From the IMG/VR virus record IMGVR_UViG_3300047678_000820, positions 1 through 29,606 of that record: a stretch of 29,606 nt of DNA; one strand, written 5' to 3'. Every line of letters starts with the position of its first letter. Within the stretch, counting starts at the first letter, position 1. Shown here piece by piece: positions 23,683 to 29,606 of this stretch. This stretch comes from a virus. A model generated the notes under the pieces. The model had not been told where the DNA came from and did not search any database. It was given only the letters and a program-made list of their open reading frames with translations. The position numbers and the translations under genes are program-made.

Positions 23683-25436
23683 ACGACGAGAACCTCCGTA
23701 GGGGCCTGCGCGGCCGCCGGCTGCGCGAGCAGCCGCCCGAGCGCCATGATCAGGGCGATGACGCCGTCGATCTTCTGCTCGGGCCGCTGCTTGTTCGGGT
23801 AAATGTTGTCTTTGTGATCGCGGTGAAAGATCACGTTGCCGATCATCCACGCCAGCGCCGGGTCGCCGTTGTGGTGGAACCGGCGCTCGAGCACCAGTTC
23901 ACTCAGTTTCTTCATCGGCTCGCTGAAGTTCAGCACCGTCGGCCGCATCTCGACCGCCTGGAAGCCCTCGGCCAGCAACTCGGTGGCGAACTGCGTCAGC
24001 TGCGCCGGGTCGTAGGCGATCTCGCGGATCACGTGCCCCTCCGCGTCCGCCCGGATCGCCGCGCGCACCAGCTCGATATCGATCACCGCCCCGTCGGCGA
24101 CGGTGATGTGCCCTTCCGCCGCCAGCGCCCGCACCTGGTCGTTGCCCTTGGCGTCCACCTGCGCCTGCGGGGCCCAGTAGGTGCCGAACGCATACAAGTG
24201 CTCGCCGCGCCGGAACACCTTGACCTTGGCGAACAGGTCGGTCTTGAACGCGGCGTCGAGGCCAACCACGCAGTCTTCGTGCGCGAAGTCGGCCTCCTGC
24301 AGCGTCGGATCGCCGCAGGCCTGCCACTGCGTCATGTCCATCCAGGCGGCCTCGGCGGCCACCCACTGGCTGCAGCGCTTGGTGCGGAACTCGCCCTGCG
24401 ACTGCGGGCTCGCCTTCGCCTTCGTGCAGGCGTTGACCATGTCCTCGAGGCTCACCGATACGCCCAGGTTCGGGTTGGCCTTCGTCCAGACGTCTGGATC
24501 CGCCCAGTCGTCGTCGGGGCGGCCGTCAGCGTAGCCCGTGTCCAGCGTGTAGATCAGGCCAAAGTAGGTGTCGTCCGCCAGCGCCGAGCCCTCGACCCGG
24601 TAGCCCAGCCCCCCGTGCGCCAGCAGCGTGGTGTTCAGGATCCTGGCCAGGTAGCTGCGCTGTTCGTAGCACACGCCGGCGGTGTTGCTGCCGGCGGTCG
24701 TGATGCCGATCCCCAGCGGCTGGCTGCGCGCGCCGGTCGAGCTGTCCAGCACGTCGTAGACGCCGCGATCCTTTTGGGCGTGCAGCTCGTCGGAAATGAA
24801 GCAGTGCGTGTTCAGACCGTCGAGCGAATCCGAATCGCGCCCGATGGGCTCGTATTTGCTGGCGGTGGCCGCCTGGAAGATCGCGCGCGTGTTGTGCGCG
24901 ACGCCCAGCGCTCGGAAGTCCGCCTCGCGGCTCACCATCTGGCGGGCCACCTCCCAGACGATCTTCGCCTGGTCCTTCTTCGTCGCCGCGCTGTAGACCT
25001 CGGCGCCAGGTTCGTCGTCGGCCGTCAGCATGTAGAGCGCGATCGCCGACGCCAGCGTGCTCTTCGCGTTCTTGCGCGCCACCTCGAGGTAGGCGCGGCG
25101 AAACCGCCGAAGCCCCGTGGCCACGCTCACCCAGCCGAACAGGACCGCGACGAAGAACACCTGCCAAGCCTCGAGCTGGATCTTCGGGTAACGCATCGCC
25201 CCGTCGATCCATTCCGGCCGCGCCCATTCACCCTTGATGTGCGGCAGCAGCTCGACGAACGAACACGCTCGCCCCGCCTTGTCTTCGTCGAAGCGGAACG
25301 CAAAAGCCGGATCGGTCTCCGCCCGCTCCAGATCGTCCAGGTGCCGCCGGCATGCCGCCTTCACCCACCGGCCGGCGACGATCCGGCCGGCTAGGACATC
25401 CTCGGCGTATGCGCGCGCGCGCGCCGCGTAGTTCAC
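23679..25436 (-). CDS. terL: Terminase large subunit
   Basis: A 585-aa packaging motor and nuclease of the Terminase_1 group. The Walker A variant ARKNAKST is at 120-127, and the Walker B CFISDELHA (212-220) includes Asp216 and catalytic Glu217. ITTAG (coupling motif) follows at about 244-249. The RNase H-like nuclease begins at VVGLDAAF, with further acidic motifs in the C-terminus (DGVIALIMALGR near the end). It starts with GTG at 25436, overlapping the TerS stop (GTGA). Confidence 0.95.
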   Translation of the reverse strand: MNYAARARAYAEDVLAGRIVAGRWVKAACRRHLDDLERAETDPAFAFRFDEDKAGRACSFVELLPHIKGEWARPEWIDGAMRYPKIQLEAWQVFFVAVLFGWVSVATGLRRFRRAYLEVARKNAKSTLASAIALYMLTADDEPGAEVYSAATKKDQAKIVWEVARQMVSREADFRALGVAHNTRAIFQAATASKYEPIGRDSDSLDGLNTHCFISDELHAQKDRGVYDVLDSSTGARSQPLGIGITTAGSNTAGVCYEQRSYLARILNTTLLAHGGLGYRVEGSALADDTYFGLIYTLDTGYADGRPDDDWADPDVWTKANPNLGVSVSLEDMVNACTKAKASPQSQGEFRTKRCSQWVAAEAAWMDMTQWQACGDPTLQEADFAHEDCVVGLDAAFKTDLFAKVKVFRRGEHLYAFGTYWAPQAQVDAKGNDQVRALAAEGHITVADGAVIDIELVRAAIRADAEGHVIREIAYDPAQLTQFATELLAEGFQAVEMRPTVLNFSEPMKKLSELVLERRFHHNGDPALAWMIGNVIFHRDHKDNIYPNKQRPEQKIDGVIALIMALGRLLAQPAAAQAPTEVLVV

Positions 25437-26032
25437 ACGCGCGGCGGGGCGAAATCGCGCAGCGACGTGATCTTCGCCTTTGGCGACTCGCCCTGCGCCG
25501 GCTCCATCCCGGGCAGGAACGGATAATTCTCCGACGGCGTCACCCGGGCCCGCGCCGACGGCGACAGGCCGAAGCTCTGCAGGAACTTGTCGAGCTGCTC
25601 GGCCGCCTTGTTCTTGCCCACCCAGTGCGGGCTGTAGGTGAAGCTGCCGTTAGGTGTCGGCAGCTGGAAGCCATCGCCACCCGCCCACTCGGCGCCGGCG
25701 TTCTTCGGATCGGCTTCCCACGCGGCGCGCTTCTCCGCGCTGCGCTTGATGTCCGCCTGGAGCCGCTCCTCATGCCAGACCCACCACGCATACGCCTGGC
25801 AGTACAGCGCCAGGGCGGCGCGGTCGATCTTGGCGATGAGCCCCAGCTCCTCGAGTAGAGGCGAGATGCGCTTCCACTCCTTGCGCGCGGCGGGCAGCAG
25901 GTGTTGCGGGCAGCCCGGGATCTCGATCGTGGGCTGGACGCCGTCGATCAGATCGGCGATGGCCTTCTTGCTGGCGTTCCCCTGCAGCCGGTGAACAGTC
26001 GCCGGCATCGGTTTCGGTCCACGCGCGCCCAT
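25433..26032 (-). CDS. terS: Terminase small subunit (P27 family)
   Basis: A 199-aa DNA-recognition subunit. The P27 signature begins GARGPKPMPATVHRLQGN and continues with CPQHLLPAARKEWKRISPLL, IDRAALALYCQAYAWW and the C-terminal FGLSPSARARV. It starts at ATG 26032 behind AAGGTGA. Upstream lie a candidate cos region and the HNH gene, the usual order in this group. Confidence 0.93.
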   Translation of the reverse strand: MGARGPKPMPATVHRLQGNASKKAIADLIDGVQPTIEIPGCPQHLLPAARKEWKRISPLLEELGLIAKIDRAALALYCQAYAWWVWHEERLQADIKRSAEKRAAWEADPKNAGAEWAGGDGFQLPTPNGSFTYSPHWVGKNKAAEQLDKFLQSFGLSPSARARVTPSENYPFLPGMEPAQGESPKAKITSLRDFAPPRV

Positions 26033-26109
26033 AGGTCACCTTTGATCCACCCCTGCCCTGATACCCCCCTCCCCAAAACCCCCGCGCGCGAAAATTTGGT
26101 TGCGAAAAC

Positions 26110-26142
26110 GGTCTACAGTTTTGAACTGCTAGAGATTAGACC
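26110..26142. other. Dyad next to terminase, candidate cos/packaging site
   Basis: Between HNH and TerS lie 114 non-coding bases. They contain an AT-richer interrupted palindrome: GGTCTA and CAGTT at 26110-26120, AACTG at 26124-26128 and TAGACC at 26137-26142. A strongly G-rich run on the minus strand is found at about 26045-26095. In HNH-terminase phages cos lies close to this place. The exact cut site cannot be read from the sequence. Confidence 0.4.
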
Positions 26143-26146
26143 CGCC

Positions 26147-26539
26147 CTACCCCACACCACCCGGGCCCTGCGCGCGACCGAAGCCACCGTCTTGCGTAGC
26201 TGTCTTTCTGTCGTGGCATGGCTTTGCGAGCGCCTGCCAGTTACTACGGTCCCACATCAGCTTGAGATCGCCGCGATGGGGAATGCGATGGTCTACGACG
26301 GTCGCCGCGGTTACGCGCTTCCGTCCCTCGTCGCATTCGTCACACTGGCACAGCGGGTGAGCGCGCAGGAACGCAGCGCGTGCGACCTGCCACTTGCGAC
26401 CATAGCCACGAGAGGAGGCGGAACCTCGTCGCTCGTCTGTTTCACGGGAAACCTGCGCGCGATGCCGCTCGCAACGACCACGCTCCGTCAGCAAGCCACA
26501 CCCAGGGTGGGTGCACGGACGCAGCGCAGCGGCAGGCAT
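26147..26539 (-). CDS. HNH endonuclease
   Basis: A 130-aa HNH nuclease of the packaging type, often required together with TerL for cos cleavage. Cysteines 9, 14 and 23 form a basic N-terminal knuckle. The core has HPLCQCDEC (61-69), ATVVDHRIPHRGD (79-91, catalytic His84), Asn100 and CHDRKT (108-113). The first Cys of the last knuckle is replaced by Ala105 (QALAKPCH instead of the usual CxxCH). ATG 26539 has GGAG seven bases upstream. A terminator ends just before the start. Confidence 0.9.
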   Translation of the reverse strand: MPAAALRPCTHPGCGLLTERGRCERHRAQVSRETDERRGSASSRGYGRKWQVARAAFLRAHPLCQCDECDEGRKRVTAATVVDHRIPHRGDLKLMWDRSNWQALAKPCHDRKTATQDGGFGRAQGPGGVG

Positions 26540-26554
26540 CGTGCACTCCAGAAT

Positions 26555-26578
26555 AAAAAGGCCCGCGGGAAGCGGGCC
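26555..26578 (-). terminator. Terminator ahead of HNH gene, second of a pair
   Basis: Seven-bp GGCCCGC/GCGGGCC stem (26560-26578) with a five-base loop, followed by UUUUU on the minus strand. It lies between Q and the late genes, where lambda has tR'. Confidence 0.85.
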
Positions 26579-26641
26579 GTCAATGCGCTGCCGGGGAGGA
26601 AGGGCCGGCGATCGCGATCACCACTACGTCAGGAGGAAATG

Positions 26642-26672
26642 AAAATGCCCGAGGGGCTTAGGCCTCGGGCAT
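26642..26672 (-). terminator. Terminator downstream of the late promoter, first of a pair
   Basis: Ten-bp stem ATGCCCGAGG/CCTCGGGCAT (26645-26672) with an eight-base loop and a four-U tail on the minus strand. Transcripts from the promoter at 26706-26734 would meet it within about 60 bases. Confidence 0.85.
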
Positions 26673-26705
26673 CTGCTGCCGGTGCTTCACACCAGCGTGC
26701 CACGA

Positions 26706-26734
26706 AATGTACGGACTTTGTGTAATCGCGTCAA
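26706..26734 (-). promoter_or_regulatory. Sigma70-like late promoter (pR'-like)
   Basis: On the minus strand TTGACG (26734-26729) and TACATT (26711-26706) are separated by exactly 17 bases. The -35 element overlaps the stop codon of the Q gene. Two terminators follow. The layout fits Q-dependent late transcription. Confidence 0.7.
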
Positions 26735-27141
26735 GCGGCACAGCGTTGAATCTCGTGTTCGCGGATCGGCAACCCCGCCGCCACCGAAGTAAACAGATCG
26801 AGCAACCGGACGTAAGCCGCATCGAGGCGGTTGTAGTAGGTCTTGCGGCAACAGCCCAGGCGTGCGGCCTTGGCCTCGGCCGTGCCCCCGTGCAGGTAGG
26901 ACTGCATGATCGCCTGCTTCAGCTCGGCGCCCAGCGCCTTCACGCACTGATCAGTCTCGTGCGCTTCGGCCTCGCTCACCGGGCAGGTCTCCATGCTCGC
27001 CGTGGATTGGACCTCGGTGCGCACGTTGGCCAGCTGGGACTGGACACGCTTGGGACCAGTCGGCCCCTGGTTCCACTTGCACCACACCGCCCAGCGCCCG
27101 AGGCGGGACATGACGTAATCCAGCGGCCGGCCTCCGATCAT
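26731..27141 (-). CDS. Q: Antiterminator Q-like protein
   Basis: A 136-aa phage late-gene regulator of the antitermination Q type. It begins MIGGRPLDYVMSRLGRWAVW, and a helix-turn-helix (sigma region 4-like) lies at about 84-112 (TAEAKAARLGCCRKTYYNRL). The start is ATG 27141, supported by GGAGGG upstream. A longer reading frame from 27228 runs into the repetitive GC tract and has no support. A promoter and two terminators lie directly downstream, matching the lambda Q-pR'-tR' arrangement. Confidence 0.85.
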   Translation of the reverse strand: MIGGRPLDYVMSRLGRWAVWCKWNQGPTGPKRVQSQLANVRTEVQSTASMETCPVSEAEAHETDQCVKALGAELKQAIMQSYLHGGTAEAKAARLGCCRKTYYNRLDAAYVRLLDLFTSVAAGLPIREHEIQRCAA

Positions 27142-27163
27142 GCTGCTGCCCTCCGTCCTTGTT

Positions 27164-27350
27164 GTCCCATACGTCCCAGAGAAGGAGGGATTGCGCGCCT
27201 GCGCGTGCGCGCGCGCGTGTGCGCCCACGCACGCACGCGCCCACGGGACGCGGGATTCTGGGACGGCTGGGACGGCGCATTGATTTTGCTGGTGTTTTTC
27301 CGTCCCATTGGTTTACCAATCATCAGGACGGAACGGGACGCAACGGGACG
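27164..27350. repeat. GGGACG repeat array, iteron-like
   Basis: Seven exact GGGACG/CGTCCC hexamers (27172, 27245, 27260, 27269, 27301, 27335, 27345) plus several one-mismatch copies (near 27155, 27164 and 27325). Local spacings are 9 bp (TGGGACGGC twice near 27268) and 10 bp (27325/27335/27345). A perfect ATTGGT-TT-ACCAAT palindrome sits at 27307-27320, flanked by inverted copies of the motif. The array is non-coding, between vapE and Q. Confidence 0.85.
27192..27240. other. Alternating purine-pyrimidine tract
   Basis: About 49 bases of GC/GT/CA alternation with an inverted repeat GCGCGTGCG (27201-27209) and CGCACGCGC (27232-27240). It could form Z-DNA or a cruciform. It lies in the middle of the GGGACG array. 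Confidence 0.6.
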
Positions 27351-27352
27351 GA

Positions 27353-28708
27353 TCATTGATACTTCTCCTTGCACCAGGTGACGAAGTCCTCTTTTGAAAC
27401 CCCTGCCCGCAGGTAACCCCAGTCGCGATCGCCGATCGGCTCGCGCTCGCGCACCCATCCGAGCCGGTGCTGCATCAAGCGCCCGATCCGCCGTTGCTCG
27501 GCCTCGGTCCAGCGGCCAGCGTCGATGTGCAGCGCGTGCTGCAGCAGATCCGCCGTCGTGAACCACGGCCTGGACCGCTGATCGGCGTCGTTGACGTAGC
27601 GCCGGATCTTGGTCTCCCAGGCGTCACCGATCACGGACGACTCAGCGGCGTCCTTGAAGAGCGCCATCTCCGTGCGCCGGATGTAGTGAACCTCGGTTCC
27701 GGCTTCGGCCATGTGCATCGCCTCGGCCCACAGCTGGTCGCGGTCATTGGCCAGCGCCTCGAAGTCACAGCGCTGCGCGGCGATGACCCAGTAGCGGCGA
27801 TTGCCGCTGACGTCCTTGAAGATCGCGTCGTGGTTGACGGTCCCCCCGAACGCCTGCTGTCGCGGGACACTCTGCATGCGGCGGCCGTAGGGATTGCGGA
27901 ACACGTCGCGATCGCGCGAGAAGAAAGCCTTCGCCGCGTTGTCCTCCGCGCGGTTGAAGCTGTCGAGCTCGGCGAACTCGCAGCCCCAGTGCCCGCGCAT
28001 CACCATCGCGGCCTCTTGGGTGTCGCGCAGATCGAAGGCCGCATCGGTGAACCACGGATCGAAGAGGATCTTGAACGTCGTGCTCTTGCCGATGCCCTGG
28101 TCGCCCTTGAGGATCAGCACGTGATCGAACTTGATGGGCGCCCGCATTACCCGCAACACCGCCCCGACCAGCCACTTGCGGCCGGCGAGCCGGCTGTGCT
28201 CTGTGTCGGGGGCTCCGAGATACATGGACAGCCAGTGATCGATGCGCGGCGCGCCATCCCATTTGAGCCCCTGCAGGTATTCGCGGACCTCGTGGTAGCG
28301 GTGGCCGTCGGCGACGTTGAACACGGCATCGCGGATCTCGTCGGCCGCCAGCTTGCGCATGCCGTAACGCTCCGCGAACCAGAAGCGCAATCGGACGTCA
28401 TCCTCGTCCAGCCACTCGCCCAGGCTGGCGACGGTGAACGGCGGCGGCTTGCGCTTCATCACGGAGCCGCGGAATTCGTCGTAGGCGATCACGCCCTGCC
28501 ACTCCTGCTCGTTGCGCAAGATGAGCACGTAGTTCGTGAGGCACGCCACCACCGCGCCCGCCTCCGTGCGCGCGAGGCGCTCCCGCCACAGTTCAGAAAC
28601 TCCCGCAGCGGCGAACTGGCTGGCGAGCGCATCAGGCGGCGCGACGCTCTTGAGTTTCTTGCTCGAGTCGCCCTTGGGCGGCTTTGAGCCAGAGCTGGAT
28701 TCGCTCAC
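27353..28708 (-). CDS. VapE-family P-loop ATPase (replication)
   Basis: A 451-aa protein of the virulence-associated E family, superfamily 3-like AAA ATPases found in phages and islands and generally linked to DNA replication initiation. Walker A is GDQGIGKST (202-210). A Walker B-like CEFAELDSF follows at 243-251. The family motif GTVNHDAIFKDVSGNRRYW is at 289-307. The C-terminal third has a winged-helix-like segment (TADLLQHALHIDAGRW, TEAEQRRIGRLMQHRLGWVR). The GTG at 28708 gives a 77-base overlap with the upstream gene. No later start is as good. An iteron-like array lies just downstream. Confidence 0.9.
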   Translation of the reverse strand: MSESSSGSKPPKGDSSKKLKSVAPPDALASQFAAAGVSELWRERLARTEAGAVVACLTNYVLILRNEQEWQGVIAYDEFRGSVMKRKPPPFTVASLGEWLDEDDVRLRFWFAERYGMRKLAADEIRDAVFNVADGHRYHEVREYLQGLKWDGAPRIDHWLSMYLGAPDTEHSRLAGRKWLVGAVLRVMRAPIKFDHVLILKGDQGIGKSTTFKILFDPWFTDAAFDLRDTQEAAMVMRGHWGCEFAELDSFNRAEDNAAKAFFSRDRDVFRNPYGRRMQSVPRQQAFGGTVNHDAIFKDVSGNRRYWVIAAQRCDFEALANDRDQLWAEAMHMAEAGTEVHYIRRTEMALFKDAAESSVIGDAWETKIRRYVNDADQRSRPWFTTADLLQHALHIDAGRWTEAEQRRIGRLMQHRLGWVREREPIGDRDWGYLRAGVSKEDFVTWCKEKYQ

Positions 28709-29117
28709 TGTTTATCCGTTCGGTTTCGCGGGGCCACCAGGGCGCCCACGCACGACGGCCGCTCTCGCGGCCAAGACGAAACGCCAGCAGCTGCGCGCTG
28801 ACGCGATGCCGCCAATGCCCTTCGATATCGATGTAGGCCGCGTGCTTTCCGAGCTCGCCGGCGAGCCACAGCAGCGGCCGCGTGCGCACCCCGCGGCCGC
28901 ACCGGATCGTCACCACCATCCCCACCACCACGCGGAAGTCGTAGACGCCTGGACGGTATTCCCGTGGGCTCAGCGCCAGCCTCGGCGGGGTCAAACTGCC
29001 CTCCGGCACTTTCGGCCAGAAGTCGGAGAACTCGAGCACGCACTCGAGCGGATGATCGCCCGCCATACGGCGCTCGTGGAGCGCGTTGCCGTAGGCCGGC
29101 ATCCGCAGTCGCTTCAT
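28632..29117 (-). CDS. 161-aa protein upstream of vapE, function unknown
   Basis: Unrecognised. It has a basic start (MKRLRMPAYGNALHERRMAG), SREYRPGVYDFR-like beta segments (about 50-72), and a Trp/Arg-rich helical C-terminus (RAWAPWWPRETERINSERIQ). The ATG at 29117 overlaps the upstream stop (ATGA). Position suggests a replication-block accessory. Confidence 0.6.
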   Translation of the reverse strand: MKRLRMPAYGNALHERRMAGDHPLECVLEFSDFWPKVPEGSLTPPRLALSPREYRPGVYDFRVVVGMVVTIRCGRGVRTRPLLWLAGELGKHAAYIDIEGHWRHRVSAQLLAFRLGRESGRRAWAPWWPRETERINSERIQLWLKAAQGRLEQETQERRAA

Positions 29118-29284
29118 TTCCGAACCCCGCTCCAGATCCGCATCGGCAGCGTCAGGAGCCAGAGCGGGAACACCGCGCACACCAGGCACGACAGCGCCAG
29201 GCTCACCACGATCGACGCGGCTGCAGCGCACAGCAGCATGCCGAAGGTGTAGGCGAACGGTTCGGCCTTGGGCTTTGCGCGCAT
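29114..29284 (-). CDS. 56-aa small membrane protein
   Basis: Two hydrophobic segments (about residues 11-28 and 30-46) with a basic end (MRIWSGVRK). Translationally coupled on both sides through ATGA overlaps (29284 and 29114-29117). It was found by reading the gap between neighbouring frames. Function unknown. Confidence 0.6.
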   Translation of the reverse strand: MRAKPKAEPFAYTFGMLLCAAAASIVVSLALSCLVCAVFPLWLLTLPMRIWSGVRK

Positions 29285-29478
29285 CAGCGCGGGCTCCGGA
29301 AACGCGGGCCGCGGCGGTACGACGGCCGCAGTTGATATTCGAGCAAATCGGCGGTACCGCCCTCGTCGTCCGTGTAGCGGACTTCGAGGCGGTCGGCGTC
29401 CAGACGTTTCACCACCAGCGCGGGCCGACCCGTCGGCGTCGTCACCGCATCGTCTTCCTGCAGCGATCGGAGCAGCAT
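29284..29478 (-). CDS. 64-aa protein of unknown function
   Basis: A small beta-rich protein (MLLRSLQEDDAVTTPTGRP, then DRLEVRYTDDEGG). The ATG at 29478 is preferred because it overlaps the stop of the upstream frame by one base (TGATG). The longer frame from 29508 would overlap it more. Basic C-terminus (YRRGPRFRSPR). Confidence 0.55.
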   Translation of the reverse strand: MLLRSLQEDDAVTTPTGRPALVVKRLDADRLEVRYTDDEGGTADLLEYQLRPSYRRGPRFRSPR

Positions 29479-29606
29479 CAGCGCGGCGCTCCGCTGTAGT
29501 TCAGCCACAACGCGCCGCGGTGGTAGGGCTTGCCGGCGATCACGCCGCTGCCGGCCGCGCGCTGTTTTTGGGCGGGCCGCGGCTGCCGGTGCGCAGGCGT
29601 CGGCGC
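29478..29606 (-). CDS. Partial reading frame cut by the right window edge
   Basis: Only the last 42 residues are visible, ending in GKPYHRGALWLNYSGAPR. The frame is open to the window edge and its stop shares a base with the next start. It is too short to identify. Confidence 0.45.
   Translation of the reverse strand, partial: APTPAHRQPRPAQKQRAAGSGVIAGKPYHRGALWLNYSGAPR

Noticed and set aside
26639-26725. A 28-codon plus-strand frame with a perfect AGGAGG site
   Set aside because: It coincides with a minus-strand terminator and the late promoter. The sequence is better explained by these signals, and one short frame on the opposite strand is weak evidence.
27142-27228. A 29-residue N-terminal extension of the Q protein
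   Set aside because: It runs through the repetitive GC tract and has no ribosome site, whereas the ATG at 27141 has a good one.
1-29606. tRNA genes, integrase, repressor, attachment sites
   Set aside because: I looked for these while reading and found no tRNA-like cloverleaf, recombinase motif or paired att-like repeats. They may lie outside the window.

Overview
The window is the late half of a tailed double-stranded DNA phage genome, or a prophage, with a long non-contractile (siphovirus) tail. Every gene I can support lies on the minus strand, so the phage map runs right to left. G+C is high (about two thirds by eye). Spanin genes (Rz/Rz1) imply a Gram-negative host with an outer membrane, probably a GC-rich proteobacterium. 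I see no bacterial gene, integrase, repressor or attachment site, so free phage and prophage cannot be told apart.

From right to left: 29606-27353 is the end of an early/replication block, with small unknown proteins and then a VapE-type P-loop ATPase. An array of GGGACG motifs follows (27164-27350), then an antiterminator Q-like gene (26731-27141). Immediately after Q comes a sigma70-like promoter and two intrinsic terminators (26555-26734), the architecture of the lambda pR'/tR' late switch. The packaging and head block (26539-18626) holds an HNH endonuclease, a possible cos region, P27-type TerS, TerL, a small membrane protein, portal, S49 prohead protease, HK97-fold major capsid protein and two small unknown proteins. 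The connector and tail block (18610-7298) holds gp8-family connector, head closure protein, gp10, DUF3168 protein, tail tube, tail chaperones G/GT joined by a frameshift, tape measure, and lambda M, L, K, I and J homologues. A 128-aa gene and a tail fibre follow, separated by two heptamer-repeat hairpins. The lysis and accessory block (5334-1) holds several small membrane proteins including holin candidates, two paralogous M15 peptidases (endolysins), a DUF6527 protein, a GNAT acetyltransferase, an HTH-metallophosphoesterase fusion, and Rz with Rz1 embedded in it.

Most neighbouring genes overlap by 1-4 bases (TGATG, ATGA or GTGA), which suggests one translationally coupled late operon driven from the promoter after Q. 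Strong hairpins or terminators sit around the genes whose products are needed in many copies (capsid, the 157-aa protein, tail tube), so relative expression is probably tuned by RNA structure inside the operon.

The least ordinary parts are the lysis/accessory block (two endolysins, a 58-bp direct repeat, GNAT plus HTH-phosphoesterase cargo), the iteron-like GGGACG array next to vapE, the paired heptamer hairpins, a capsid protein with a signal-peptide-like N-terminus, and an extra beta-rich insertion in the head-tail connector.
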